Below are positions 9,506-18,181 of a stretch of DNA of 35,539 nucleotides, one piece after another. The translations under genes were made by a program, and so were the position numbers. Under the pieces are notes generated by a model, which made no database searches, was not told the origin of the DNA, and was given only the letters and a program-made list of their open reading frames with translations. Source of the stretch: Desulfobacterales bacterium (lineage in GTDB: Bacteria > Desulfobacterota > Desulfobacteria > Desulfobacterales > 4be13); the NCBI GenBank assembly GCA_029940115.1, contig JAOZRQ010000005.1:1-35539 (forward strand). The letters are read 5' to 3'. How positions within the stretch are numbered: position 1 is the first letter of the stretch; each line of letters starts with the position of its first letter.

Positions 9506-9794
9506 AAGCCCCTCGGCCATGTTGAGACAGAAGTGGAACCGGCTGGACTGGCACACGTTCAACTTTCTGGAGAATCTCCTGATATTCTGTGCCATGCCCG
9601 AACGGAGAGTTCCGAAAGAGAGCGGTGTGCATTTCTCGATCAGCTCAACGTCCGCAGATCAGGCTCTCAGCCTTCTGTTTCAAATAGACCGAAAAGATGA
9701 TCCACTCATTGAGGCAGGCAGTGTGAGACCGGACTACATGGCCCTTTACGTCAAGGGAGGCAGCTATGAGGAGATTCTCCAACCTTTTTGTTGA
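9474..9794 (+). CDS. Hypothetical protein, probably 3'-truncated
   Basis: KKRKPSTKKGKSPSAMLRQKWNRLDWHTFNFLENLLIFCAMPERRVPKESGVHFSISST…; stop codon lies inside the TIR-like TTTTTGTTGAAGGCTATA at 9785-9803. Confidence 0.45.
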   Translation, partial: KKRKPSTKKGKSPSAMLRQKWNRLDWHTFNFLENLLIFCAMPERRVPKESGVHFSISSTSADQALSLLFQIDRKDDPLIEAGSVRPDYMALYVKGGSYEEILQPFC

Positions 9795-10046
9795 AGGCTA
9801 TAGGTCAGCTTCTCTTCGGGTCGGATCTGTCCATCCCCTTGTCAATTCAGGACAAACATTCTGAAAATACGCATTTTCCGGTGCTGAAACCTCATTTCTC
9901 GGTTCAAAGTCATCACCGTCCGACTTGCTAGGACAAAAAACTGTTTGACAGAGATGGAAAAGTCTGTTACAGATAGCGGGTTGCTTGACAGGTCAAGTGA
10001 GGTTCTCCAGATGTTCTGGAAATATCGGGGGATCAATATATACTTA

Positions 10047-10237
10047 CTCAAGTTTCGCACCCCTATGTGAGCCCATTTTTCAAGGGTTTCAGGAGATGGT
10101 CGACCTCGAAAACCCACTTTTTGGGCAATGTGAAATCAGACACTTGCACCCCATCATGACCAAAAATTGAATCAGAGGGACCCAAAATTGACTTGACCAT
10201 CTGTATTTACTCAAAAATTTGGGTGCGAAACTTGAGT
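10047..10237. mobile_element. MITE-like element, 17-bp TIR ACTCAAGTTTCGCACCC, copy 1
   Basis: ACTCAAGTTTCGCACCC…GGGTGCGAAACTTGAGT; near-identical about 190-bp copy at 28455-28646; flanks give ACTT/ACTT (or TACTTA/TACTTA) duplication. Confidence 0.9.
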
Positions 10238-10250
10238 ACTTATATAAGGG

Positions 10251-10374
10251 CTGTGTACAGGACAAAAATTCGGGAATGGGCGAGAAACCCGGCCTTTTCC
10301 CAAACGGGCCGACTCCCCAACCGCAAGAGAAAGCCGGGATTCCCTCCTCAAATCATTTTTTTGTCCCGTACACA
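10251..10374. mobile_element. MITE-like palindromic element, TIR CTGTGTAC[A/G]GGACAAAAA
   Basis: CTGTGTACAGGACAAAAATTCGGG…GAGAAACCCGGC…GCCGGGATTCCC…TTTTTTTGTCCCGTACACAG; related copy at 5634-5760. Confidence 0.75.
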
Positions 10375-10376
10375 GA

Positions 10377-10544
10377 TATAGAGTTCAACAAAAAGATTGT
10401 CCGGAGTGCAAAGCTTGCTTTGTGAGTCGTGTCCGGAGTGCAAAGCTTGCTTTGTGGAGTGCAAAGCTTGCTTTGTGAGTCGTGCGTGAACAAAGCAAGC
10501 TTTGCACTCCGAGCTGACAAAGATTATGTTGAAAGCTCTATATA
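10377..10544. mobile_element. MITE-like element, AGAGCTTTCAACA-type ends
   Basis: TATAGAGTTCAACAAAAAGATTGTC… and …GACAAAGATTATGTTGAAAGCTCTATA; internal TCCGGAGTGCAAAGCTTGCTTTGTG repeats; related elements at 27376-27480 and 34491-34750. Confidence 0.75.
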
Positions 10545-10614
10545 TGGATTAATTTCACAGCCAAGCGGATTCCTGTTTTTTGGGAATGCGCCCATCTATG
10601 ATGTGAGGTGTTAA

Positions 10615-13455
10615 ATGAGTGGAACAGAATGCCCCAAATGCCACCAATGGGAATTGAAAAGTAATGACAATTACTGCGGGTACTGCGGTCATCAGCCCAT
10701 ATCCATCGAACTGACACCGGATGAAATCATTCTGATTTCTCAGATTGTCACCCAGAAAAGGGTCACCTTCATCAATTCCAGCGCGAAAAAGACTTCCATC
10801 AGACTGGTGTGTGTCGGCCCCACACCCGATTTCATTTGTTTTGAACCGACAGGTGATTTCATTGTAAAGGGGGATTCACAAGCTAAAATTGGCATTTTGT
10901 TGAATGAAAGGCGGCTCCCATCCGATTTTATGGAACAGGATTACAGATTCCTGTGCATCATCAATAATGACGACCGAAAATCGGTTGACCTGTCTGTAAA
11001 GGTGAAAACAGGCCCCAGACCCGTCCTTTTGACAGAAGAAATTGATTTTCAAAGCATCAAGGAGGGGACAATCGGCCGGAAGATGCTGAAACTTGAGAAT
11101 CAGGGGGCCATCCCGTTGAAGTTGAAGGAGATCAGGGCAGAGGGCTGTGACCATTTGCAGGTGGAAGAGGATGTCAAATTCCCTGTGAAGATCATGGGAA
11201 ATCAGACGGCCAGAATTCCCGTCCTGTGGGACCCTGACCGTCACAATCCTGCCACTGACCTGAACAAAATCGGGTACCGGCTCATCTTCGAAAATTACAA
11301 AGATGACCTCTTTGTGCCTGCCAAGGCAAGAGTGGTCCAAATGGAGCTCCATGCGGACAAGCAGGAGATACTGATTGATCCCTGTCTCTCCAAACAGAAT
11401 TACACCGAAAAGATCAGGCTCACAAACACCGGAAACATGGATGTTGAGATCAGCGCCATAGAGGCAGATGAGGATTGCAGGGATTGGCTCCAGATTGTTC
11501 AGGGGCAAAAGACATTCACCCTTCTCTCATCCGATTCCGCGGCTCATCCCGGGCCGACAGTTTTTGTGGAATATGGTTTCAAGGTCATCATACGCCCCCG
11601 CGAGCTGAACAAAGGATGGAACCGGGGAAAAATTTCTGTTTACACCGCGCAGCAGGAATATGTTCTGGAGATTCCGGTCAGGGCGAATGTCATACTTCCG
11701 AAAGATTGCGAGGATTACATCGGCATTGATTTCGGGACGACCAATTCCGTGATTGCCATATATGACAGCAGAAAAGATGACACCCATGTGGTCCAGATCC
11801 ACAAGAGCCCGGACAAAAAAACCCCCCTGATACCGAGTGTGCTGGTGTTTGAAGGCGGCCATGACAATTACAAGATCGGCTGGGACGCGCAGAATGAGGC
11901 GATTGTGTCACCGGAACTGGCCGTACGTTCCATCAAAAGGGTGATGGGGTACGGCAACGACCGGGAATTTTACGACAAAGTATTCTCTCCGGATGATCTT
12001 GCCGGTTGCATCATCAAAAAACTGGTCGAGCTTGCCGAAACCGAATATTATGATATGACCCAGACCTATTATAATATAAGACATGCGATTGTCACCGTGC
12101 CTGCCAATTTTTTTGACTTGCAGATCCGGGGGATACTGAAAGCATGCGGACTGGCCGGACTGGATACAGAGGAGGAGCTTGTTCGGGAGACATCCAGGAG
12201 TTTGCGACAGCGAATCGGAAAAAATGTTCAGGTCGGGATCATCTTGGATGAGCCTTCGGCAGCAGCCCTTTTTTACTTGGACATATTACTTTACGAAAAA
12301 GCGCTTCTGGGGGAAAAGTTTGATGCCCAAGGAAGTGCCAACTTCCTGGTTTTTGACTACGGCGGCGGAACCTTGGATGTTTCCGTGGTTGAGGTTCTGA
12401 AACTCCCGAAAGGGGGGACAGGATTAAGGGTGCTGGCCAACAAGGGGGACAATCTGCTCGGAGGAGACAGCATTGATCTGACGTTGATGAGGCAACTGTT
12501 GGAGGAATGCAGGGCGGAGATCCCCGAATTTGATGGTGCCACGATCATCTCCTGCAACTTCAACGAGCTCCAGAATCGCAGAAGGAAAGAGAACTGGAGC
12601 GAGGATGTGTGGAAGAAGGTGTTGCTGTGGAGATATTATTGGAAAAAGGCCGCGGAGGATGCCAAAGTTCATCTTTCGACCGATGCGGAGGCATTTTTTG
12701 ATACCGGCGGTGAACTTCTGCTACCGATATTCCGCATCAAAGACGGCGAGATCCGTGAACTCAGGGGAGAAAGATACAGCACCACGATCTCACGCTACAT
12801 GTTCGAGGGATGGATCGAGGGGATCCTTTCGGGCTGTGAGAGGCTTGTCAGGGATGCGCTTGACTTTGCCGGCACCGATGCGGATGCGGTGGATTACATC
12901 ATCCACACCGGACGATCCAGCCTCATCCCCTCAGTTCGGGGCCGTGTCAGGAGCATCTTTCCCCATCTTCCTGAATCAGGCGACATTCTTGACGAGGAGC
13001 ATCTGAAAGTCTGTGTCGCCAGGGGCGCGGCCATGTACGGGGCCCAGAAAAGGGCAATCAGCGCAAGCGGGGTGCATCTGATCGCTGAGGGAAGAAAATT
13101 GCCGCACAGCTACGGGATAGCCAAGCAGAAAGGCACACGGCGGATATTTGATGAGATCATCCCCCTTGGTTCAACCTATCCGACTGAAGAGACAAGACAT
13201 TACGGCGAGGAACAGATTATCGGCCGCATCTTGCATCTGACATTCTTTCAGAACTCCGGAAAGAATCAGTACATCCGTGAAAATCCTGATATCAAACGGA
13301 TAGGGGAGATTACCACCTCCCTGCCCCAAAACAATCCGACCTGCGATGTCAGGTTTGTCATTGATGCAAACAGAAAGCTGGATGTGTTTGCAAATGAAGC
13401 GCCTGTGGAGATCAAGCCGGAGCGTCTGGAAGAGGAAGAACGCTGGATCGGATAA
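10615..13455 (+). CDS. Zinc ribbon + Ig-like domains + Hsp70/DnaK-like ATPase
   Basis: N-terminal CPKC…CGYCG; beta-rich Ig-like region; IGIDFGTTNSVIAIY (phosphate-1), ILDEPSAAALFYLD, NFLVFDYGGGTLDVSVV (phosphate-2), DYIIHTGRSSLIPSVR (adenosine-like). Confidence 0.9.
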   Translation: MSGTECPKCHQWELKSNDNYCGYCGHQPISIELTPDEIILISQIVTQKRVTFINSSAKKTSIRLVCVGPTPDFICFEPTGDFIVKGDSQAKIGILLNERRLPSDFMEQDYRFLCIINNDDRKSVDLSVKVKTGPRPVLLTEEIDFQSIKEGTIGRKMLKLENQGAIPLKLKEIRAEGCDHLQVEEDVKFPVKIMGNQTARIPVLWDPDRHNPATDLNKIGYRLIFENYKDDLFVPAKARVVQMELHADKQEILIDPCLSKQNYTEKIRLTNTGNMDVEISAIEADEDCRDWLQIVQGQKTFTLLSSDSAAHPGPTVFVEYGFKVIIRPRELNKGWNRGKISVYTAQQEYVLEIPVRANVILPKDCEDYIGIDFGTTNSVIAIYDSRKDDTHVVQIHKSPDKKTPLIPSVLVFEGGHDNYKIGWDAQNEAIVSPELAVRSIKRVMGYGNDREFYDKVFSPDDLAGCIIKKLVELAETEYYDMTQTYYNIRHAIVTVPANFFDLQIRGILKACGLAGLDTEEELVRETSRSLRQRIGKNVQVGIILDEPSAAALFYLDILLYEKALLGEKFDAQGSANFLVFDYGGGTLDVSVVEVLKLPKGGTGLRVLANKGDNLLGGDSIDLTLMRQLLEECRAEIPEFDGATIISCNFNELQNRRRKENWSEDVWKKVLLWRYYWKKAAEDAKVHLSTDAEAFFDTGGELLLPIFRIKDGEIRELRGERYSTTISRYMFEGWIEGILSGCERLVRDALDFAGTDADAVDYIIHTGRSSLIPSVRGRVRSIFPHLPESGDILDEEHLKVCVARGAAMYGAQKRAISASGVHLIAEGRKLPHSYGIAKQKGTRRIFDEIIPLGSTYPTEETRHYGEEQIIGRILHLTFFQNSGKNQYIRENPDIKRIGEITTSLPQNNPTCDVRFVIDANRKLDVFANEAPVEIKPERLEEEERWIG

Positions 13456-13466
13456 CCGGATATAAG

Positions 13467-13553
13467 ACCTACGAGGTTTTGGAAACCTCGCAGGTCTCCG
13501 AACACAATATGGGATATAAGACCTGCGAGGTTTTGGAAACCTCGCAGGTCTCC
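13467..13553. repeat. Two tandem copies of the about 50-bp AGACCTGCGAGGTTTTGGAAACCTCGCAGGTCTCCGAACACAA palindrome unit
   Basis: Near-identical units between the two Hsp70-like genes. Confidence 0.9.
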
Positions 13554-13589
13554 GAACACAAAAAGCGTTATAATCAGCAAGGATTTGAC

Positions 13590-15155
13590 ATGCATCCTCA
13601 TCTGATAATAGATTTTTCAAGCAGGAACATTCTCCCCCTGATCGTCACTCCAAAGGGGAGGGTGATTCCGTGTACCCTCAGACGGCAGGGGATGACATCG
13701 CGCTGCTTCTCTGCTGAAATTTATCTGGCCCCCGAGCGATATCAAAAAGGGGAAAGCGGATGGCTGCCCGAGTTGAATCGTATCATTGAGGAGAATGGTT
13801 CGGATATTTTTTTCCGAGGAGAATCAGCGGGCTGGTTCAGACCGCATCAGATATCAGCGGAGGAGAGTGTCATGCCGGTCCGGCATCCGCTGTATGCGCT
13901 CTCCTCACACCGGATCACGGAAGGCACAGACCTGAGCCTTGTGGCGAATGCATCTTCGGCGTTTCTCGCTTTTCTGTTGCAACCGGTTCTGAACACTCTC
14001 CGTGACATGGGATTTCAGCCGGAAGAATTGAATGTCATCGCGCTTGTGCCTGCCTATCTGAGTCGTCTCGCTGAAAGAATAGTGTACAAGGTGTTGAAGA
14101 AGATGGGTTCCCGCCGGGTTATCCTTCTAAACCATGCGGTGGCCTTGGCCATGCACTTTCTGAAGTTGTCATACATGCAGAAGGTCGGGGTGCTGCATAC
14201 CGACGAGAACGCCCTGCATGTCAGCAGGATCGCTATTGAGAGGGAAGATGGGGATCATGTGACGCTGGAACATGCGGGTTCCCGTTCCATAAAAGAAGCG
14301 GGGTGGGACTCCATAGCCAATCAGATCGCCTTGTCCCTGTACCGGGATGCGTTGCTCCCGAGGCCGGACAAAAGGGTGTTGACCTGTCTGAACAGGGCTT
14401 TGTCGGGTCTCTTTGGCGGCATGCTTCCGACTGACATCCCGACAGATCCGGGTTTGCCTCTCAGCTATGGGATGCTCACGAAGAAGCTTGGCCGGGACAT
14501 GGGCGAGCGTATCCGTGATGAGACATCCGTGAAACTGAGGCGTGCGATGGACGCTCTCGAATTGAATGACGCGCCGTTTTTCATCACAGCGGGTCCCTTT
14601 TTTATGATCGGTCAGTTTGAGAAACTGATGCTGAATCCTGTGGGAAAGTGTCAGCCGGCCAAGGTCCGGCATATGCTTGCCATGGAACGCACGGCTCACG
14701 GGATTGTGGCCATGCTGAACTGGCTTCGGGAGACGGAGAGCCGGCGAATCACGGTTCGGCATAAGTATTCCATCGGAATCGCCGCAACAGAGGATTGCAG
14801 CATTGAACTGATCCCGGGCAGCCTCCTCCAATTTGGGAGGGAAAGGCGCACGATCAAGCAGATTCTCTCCTTGGATTCGGAGTATGCCATGGATCGGGAT
14901 CTGTTGGTGGTGGATATCTTATGGGGGAACAACCCGATTCCGAGACATAACACGAGCCTATGCACCTTGAGCTATGAAGTGACCGGAGATGATATCCGGA
15001 ATGACACTATGCTGGAGCTGATGTTTGATGTAAAGGCGACGGCCCACGGGCTGAGGGGCAAGGTTACCGCAACATTGGGCGGACGGGAACCCAAACCGCC
15101 GAAAGTGCTTGATTTTACGAGGTCGGGGCGCACTGTGGTGTTGAACGGTTTATAA
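13590..15155 (+). CDS. Divergent Hsp70-like protein
   Basis: LIIDFSSRNILPLIVTPKGRVIPC, LNVIALVPAYLS, VILLNHAVALAMHFL, and a C-terminal SBD-like stretch (HKYSIGIAATEDCSIELIPGSLLQFGRERR…). ORF-track N-terminus (from 13479) is repeat-derived; ATG 13590 is more plausible. Confidence 0.65.
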   Translation: MHPHLIIDFSSRNILPLIVTPKGRVIPCTLRRQGMTSRCFSAEIYLAPERYQKGESGWLPELNRIIEENGSDIFFRGESAGWFRPHQISAEESVMPVRHPLYALSSHRITEGTDLSLVANASSAFLAFLLQPVLNTLRDMGFQPEELNVIALVPAYLSRLAERIVYKVLKKMGSRRVILLNHAVALAMHFLKLSYMQKVGVLHTDENALHVSRIAIEREDGDHVTLEHAGSRSIKEAGWDSIANQIALSLYRDALLPRPDKRVLTCLNRALSGLFGGMLPTDIPTDPGLPLSYGMLTKKLGRDMGERIRDETSVKLRRAMDALELNDAPFFITAGPFFMIGQFEKLMLNPVGKCQPAKVRHMLAMERTAHGIVAMLNWLRETESRRITVRHKYSIGIAATEDCSIELIPGSLLQFGRERRTIKQILSLDSEYAMDRDLLVVDILWGNNPIPRHNTSLCTLSYEVTGDDIRNDTMLELMFDVKATAHGLRGKVTATLGGREPKPPKVLDFTRSGRTVVLNGL

Positions 15156-15156
15156 A

Positions 15157-15815
15157 ATGAGAAACAAAACCGGATTGTCTGAAAGACAGATTGAATATTG
15201 TTTGCAGGCATGGGAGTTTTTGTGCGGAGGAATGAATATAAGACTTGTAGCTTCGGAAGCCGCCAAACATGCTTCGCGAACATGCTTCAATGAAGACCGT
15301 AATGTAGTCTTTCTGGGAGCAGATGTTTATCCGGGTGACGGATATTGACGCCAATTCAAGAATGTCAGTGGTTGCCTGTCTCGCTCATGAATGTGCTCAC
15401 ATTGAACGATTCAAACTTGGGTTTCGGAGACCTGTCAATTTGCCGGATGTTTTAATTGATGAAGCAGAAGCAATCCTTCATGCATCTTTTATACTGATTA
15501 TAACGCTTTTAGGGGAGCCCGTATCCGTGAACGTGAGCGTGAACGTGCCTGCAAACGCGGATGTTTGCGGGCCACGGGCATCCGGGGGTGTCCACGCCCA
15601 CATTCATGGGCATGTGCCCACGTTCACGGGCACGTTCACGTTCACGGGCACGTTCACGGGGCTTCCCCTAAATCCGTTATAATCAGCTTTTATATCTGTG
15701 TTGAATGAAAAAGACCGTGATTAGTCGAAGATGCACGAGACCGATTAATCCGTTGGATTGCCAAAATACGAGAAGGAAAGGATAGGGGCACTAAAGTTTT
15801 CTTAACAAAAGCTTA
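15157..15815 (+). pseudogene. HExxH-containing protein gene, interrupted by a MITE and apparent frameshifts
   Basis: 15157-15345 reads …NVVFLGADVYPGDG; next frame …IDANSRMSVVACLAHECAHIERFKLGF…HASFI up to the MITE at 15494; after it SVLNEKDRD, then another frame …EDARDRLIRWIAKIREGKDRGTKVFLTKA*. Confidence 0.7.
15494..15686. mobile_element. MITE-like element, CTGATTATAACG family, 8-bp TSD CTTTTATA
   Basis: Ends CTGATTATAACGCTTTTAGGGGAGCC and CCCCTAAATCCGTTATAATCAG; CTTTTATA at 15486-15493 and 15687-15694; interior GTTCACGGGCACGTTCACG repeats. Confidence 0.92.
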
Positions 15816-15845
15816 GACCTTTTTATCTCAAAGGAGGGATTTAAG

Positions 15846-16268
15846 ATGAGCTTAAAAAAATCGGCTGATCAGATAATATTACACGACAGTGTTGTCAATA
15901 AATATACATATAATTCAGATGATAAGCGATTATGTCTTTTACTTGAATTGTGCAATTTCATGCAGCCTTGGTATAAGGAAGGGGAACCGGAGAATCTCTG
16001 CGGTCAGTTCGTATTCTCAGGGGTGAGAAAGCGGAGATCCGAGCCAGAAGTCGCTTTTGTTGACTGGAACAATGCCGACGGCCAGATTTTGGACATTTCC
16101 CTAACTCCGAACAAAAGGGGAGAATATGAGGTTGAAATGGTGTTGGAAATTTCAGACTATGTTAGACATTCAGAAGATATTTTTGTCGCTCGTTTCGAGG
16201 CGGAAAATTTTGAATGGATTTCTGAGTTGTCAGACGTCATTGTGAATCAGAATTTGGTAGCTGCCTGA
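15846..16268 (+). CDS. Hypothetical protein
   Basis: Strong SD (AAAGGAGGG) before ATG; 140 aa; partial duplicate at 18580-18693. Confidence 0.65.
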   Translation: MSLKKSADQIILHDSVVNKYTYNSDDKRLCLLLELCNFMQPWYKEGEPENLCGQFVFSGVRKRRSEPEVAFVDWNNADGQILDISLTPNKRGEYEVEMVLEISDYVRHSEDIFVARFEAENFEWISELSDVIVNQNLVAA

Positions 16269-16319
16269 CATAATAACGGAAGGAGCGCAAGATCATCTTG
16301 TGTTGTGCTGGATTGAAAG

Positions 16320-16514
16320 ATGCTGAAAAAAATTTATATCCATAATTTCCGATGCTTTGAAAATTTTGAACTTGAGATCGGCAGACTCGGTCTGTTCATC
16401 GGACCGAACGGCGCAGGCAAGTCCTCTGTTTTTCATGTCATCAGAAAAATTCAGAGACTTATCAGCGGCATGGACTCTTTTGAACTGGTGAGATTGCCAT
16501 TCTGCTGGAATTGA
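16320..16514 (+). pseudogene. Truncated AAA/SMC-like ATPase
   Basis: MLKKIYIHNFRCFENFELEIGRLGLFIGPNGAGKSSVFHVI: Walker A region only; no Walker B. Confidence 0.65.
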
Positions 16515-16617
16515 AAAATTGTTGACAGACATCCGGTTTCGTGATACGCATTATACATATTCAGGTCAGGAGCCGTTTTAAGCCCTCTGACCCCACAATT
16601 GCAAAGAGGAGTCCTGA

Positions 16618-17670
16618 ATGACTATCAGAGCACTTTATATTGACGGCCAGACTGACAAAAGCCATCATAAACTCGGGGAGCTTCTTCATGTGCCGGACAA
16701 ATTCGAGTGTGAATCGCGTCAGGCCCCCGGAAACTTGGACAATTTCGCGGGCCTGATCTCGGAAGTGCCGGATGTGCTCATGATTGACTCTGATCTCAGT
16801 GCCCGGTCTGACAACGGAAACGCGGTCAGTTATTCCGGCATCACCCTGGCCGCGGAAGTCCGAATGCACAGACCCTCCCGTCCCATCATCCTGATCGCTG
16901 GCCCCCATGAAATCAGAGAACCGCAGATCACCAAGGCAAGTGTTGACTTTGACCTGATCGTGTATGAGGATGATGTTCGTCGGCATTCCGAAAAAGAGCG
17001 GAAAAAAATCGCGGCCCTGATTGATGGGTTCAAGATGTTGGAGAGCATCAAGGGGCAGAAATGGTCCGGAGTTCTGGAGCAGATGGGGGCCGGTCCCGAT
17101 GAGGTGCGTCTGCTCGGGGAAGCCGGTCCCCCGGTTGAAAGGAAACAGTGGACAATTCCCCAGACCGCGAGATGGATACGCAATGTGATTATGAGGTTTC
17201 CCGGAATTCTGTATGATGAGATCACCGCGGCCACACGGCTCGGCATCAGTCCGGAGTCTTTTCGGACACCTGACATGCAGGGACTGACGGAATCGTGCAG
17301 ATATTCGGGTGTGTTCGGCAGCTGCAAGGCGCGCTGGTGGCGAGGCAGACTCTTTCACAAAGCAAGGGAACTCATGTTGCGCCATAAGACAGAGGGCAGG
17401 TTGTCAGACAAGTTCAGACATGCGTTCGCGGCCGAGTTCGGAGAGGAGTTGGCCCCGGCAGTCTGCGTGGCTGACGGAAAGGCAGCCGCGGACTGGGTGT
17501 GTCACATTCTGAGGAAGCCTGTGAGACAGCGGAATTCGATTCCCTATTATCCTGACAACCGCCCGGCTGTCATGGATCAGGCGCGTGTGTCCTTTAAGGC
17601 GGTCAGAGAATCTGATGATTTTGATGAAACTCTGGCTGACGCAGACAGCTATGAAATCATCCGGGGCTGA
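16618..17670 (+). CDS. Receiver-like N-terminal domain protein with unknown C-terminal domain
   Basis: IRALYIDGQ…PDVLMIDSDLS…SGITLAAEVRMHRPSRPIILIAG…DLIVYEDDV has a receiver-like alpha/beta rhythm; SD GAGG upstream. Confidence 0.5.
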   Translation: MTIRALYIDGQTDKSHHKLGELLHVPDKFECESRQAPGNLDNFAGLISEVPDVLMIDSDLSARSDNGNAVSYSGITLAAEVRMHRPSRPIILIAGPHEIREPQITKASVDFDLIVYEDDVRRHSEKERKKIAALIDGFKMLESIKGQKWSGVLEQMGAGPDEVRLLGEAGPPVERKQWTIPQTARWIRNVIMRFPGILYDEITAATRLGISPESFRTPDMQGLTESCRYSGVFGSCKARWWRGRLFHKARELMLRHKTEGRLSDKFRHAFAAEFGEELAPAVCVADGKAAADWVCHILRKPVRQRNSIPYYPDNRPAVMDQARVSFKAVRESDDFDETLADADSYEIIRG

Positions 17671-17680
17671 CAGACTTTTA

Positions 17681-17794
17681 CTGATTACAACGCTTTTCGA
17701 GAGGCCTGAACTTGGCCCGAACCTGGGCATGTCCGTGAATGTGAGTCCGTGAATATGACTAAGTTGGAGGTTTCCCTAAATCCGTTATAATCAG
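17681..17794. mobile_element. MITE-like element, CTGATTATAACG family, 8-bp TSD GACTTTTA
   Basis: CTGATTACAACGCTTTTCGAG…TTTCCCTAAATCCGTTATAATCAG; GACTTTTA at 17673-17680 and 17795-17802. Confidence 0.9.
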
Positions 17795-17875
17795 GACTTT
17801 TAACAAAAGGCGGGTTTTTCAGAACAGATCAGTGACCACCAGCCGGGCATCAAAAAATCTGACATTGAGCAATGT

Positions 17876-18181
17876 ATGAATGTTGAGCGTGTAAAGCGGT
17901 CATTAAATCTGATCGCCAAGATTTACCGTAAAATCCTTGATCCGACTTTCCAGAATGTGATTCCCATAGCGGTGGCAACTGTGGAAACCTCAAAGAAGGA
18001 TTATGACTACGCCAAAAGAAATCAGGCAAGGACAGCATTGCATGCTCTGATTTACCATGCTCAGTCCGAGGATTATACTTTGTGTATAGACGAACCCCAG
18101 AATTTTGTGACGCTGCCGGAAATACAGCCTTGGCATGAGGACAACAATGCTTATGATGTCCGTTTTGAGGATTACCACTGA
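17876..18181 (+). CDS. Small hypothetical protein upstream of HigA-like antitoxin
   Basis: 101 aa; stop overlaps next start (TGATG at 18179-18183). Confidence 0.6.
   Translation: MNVERVKRSLNLIAKIYRKILDPTFQNVIPIAVATVETSKKDYDYAKRNQARTALHALIYHAQSEDYTLCIDEPQNFVTLPEIQPWHEDNNAYDVRFEDYH

Noticed and set aside
9985-10170. 61-aa ORF ending in FAPLCEPIFQGFQEMVDLENPLFGQCEIRHLHPIMTK
   Set aside because: MITE-internal translation; the same peptide recurs in the MITE copy at 28455-28646, so it reflects element identity rather than a protein family.
13479-13589. N-terminal extension METSQVSEHNMGYKTCEVLETSQVSEHKKRYNQQGFD of the second Hsp70-like protein
   Set aside because: Encoded by the tandem palindrome repeat; ATG 13590 followed by LIIDFSSRN is the better start.
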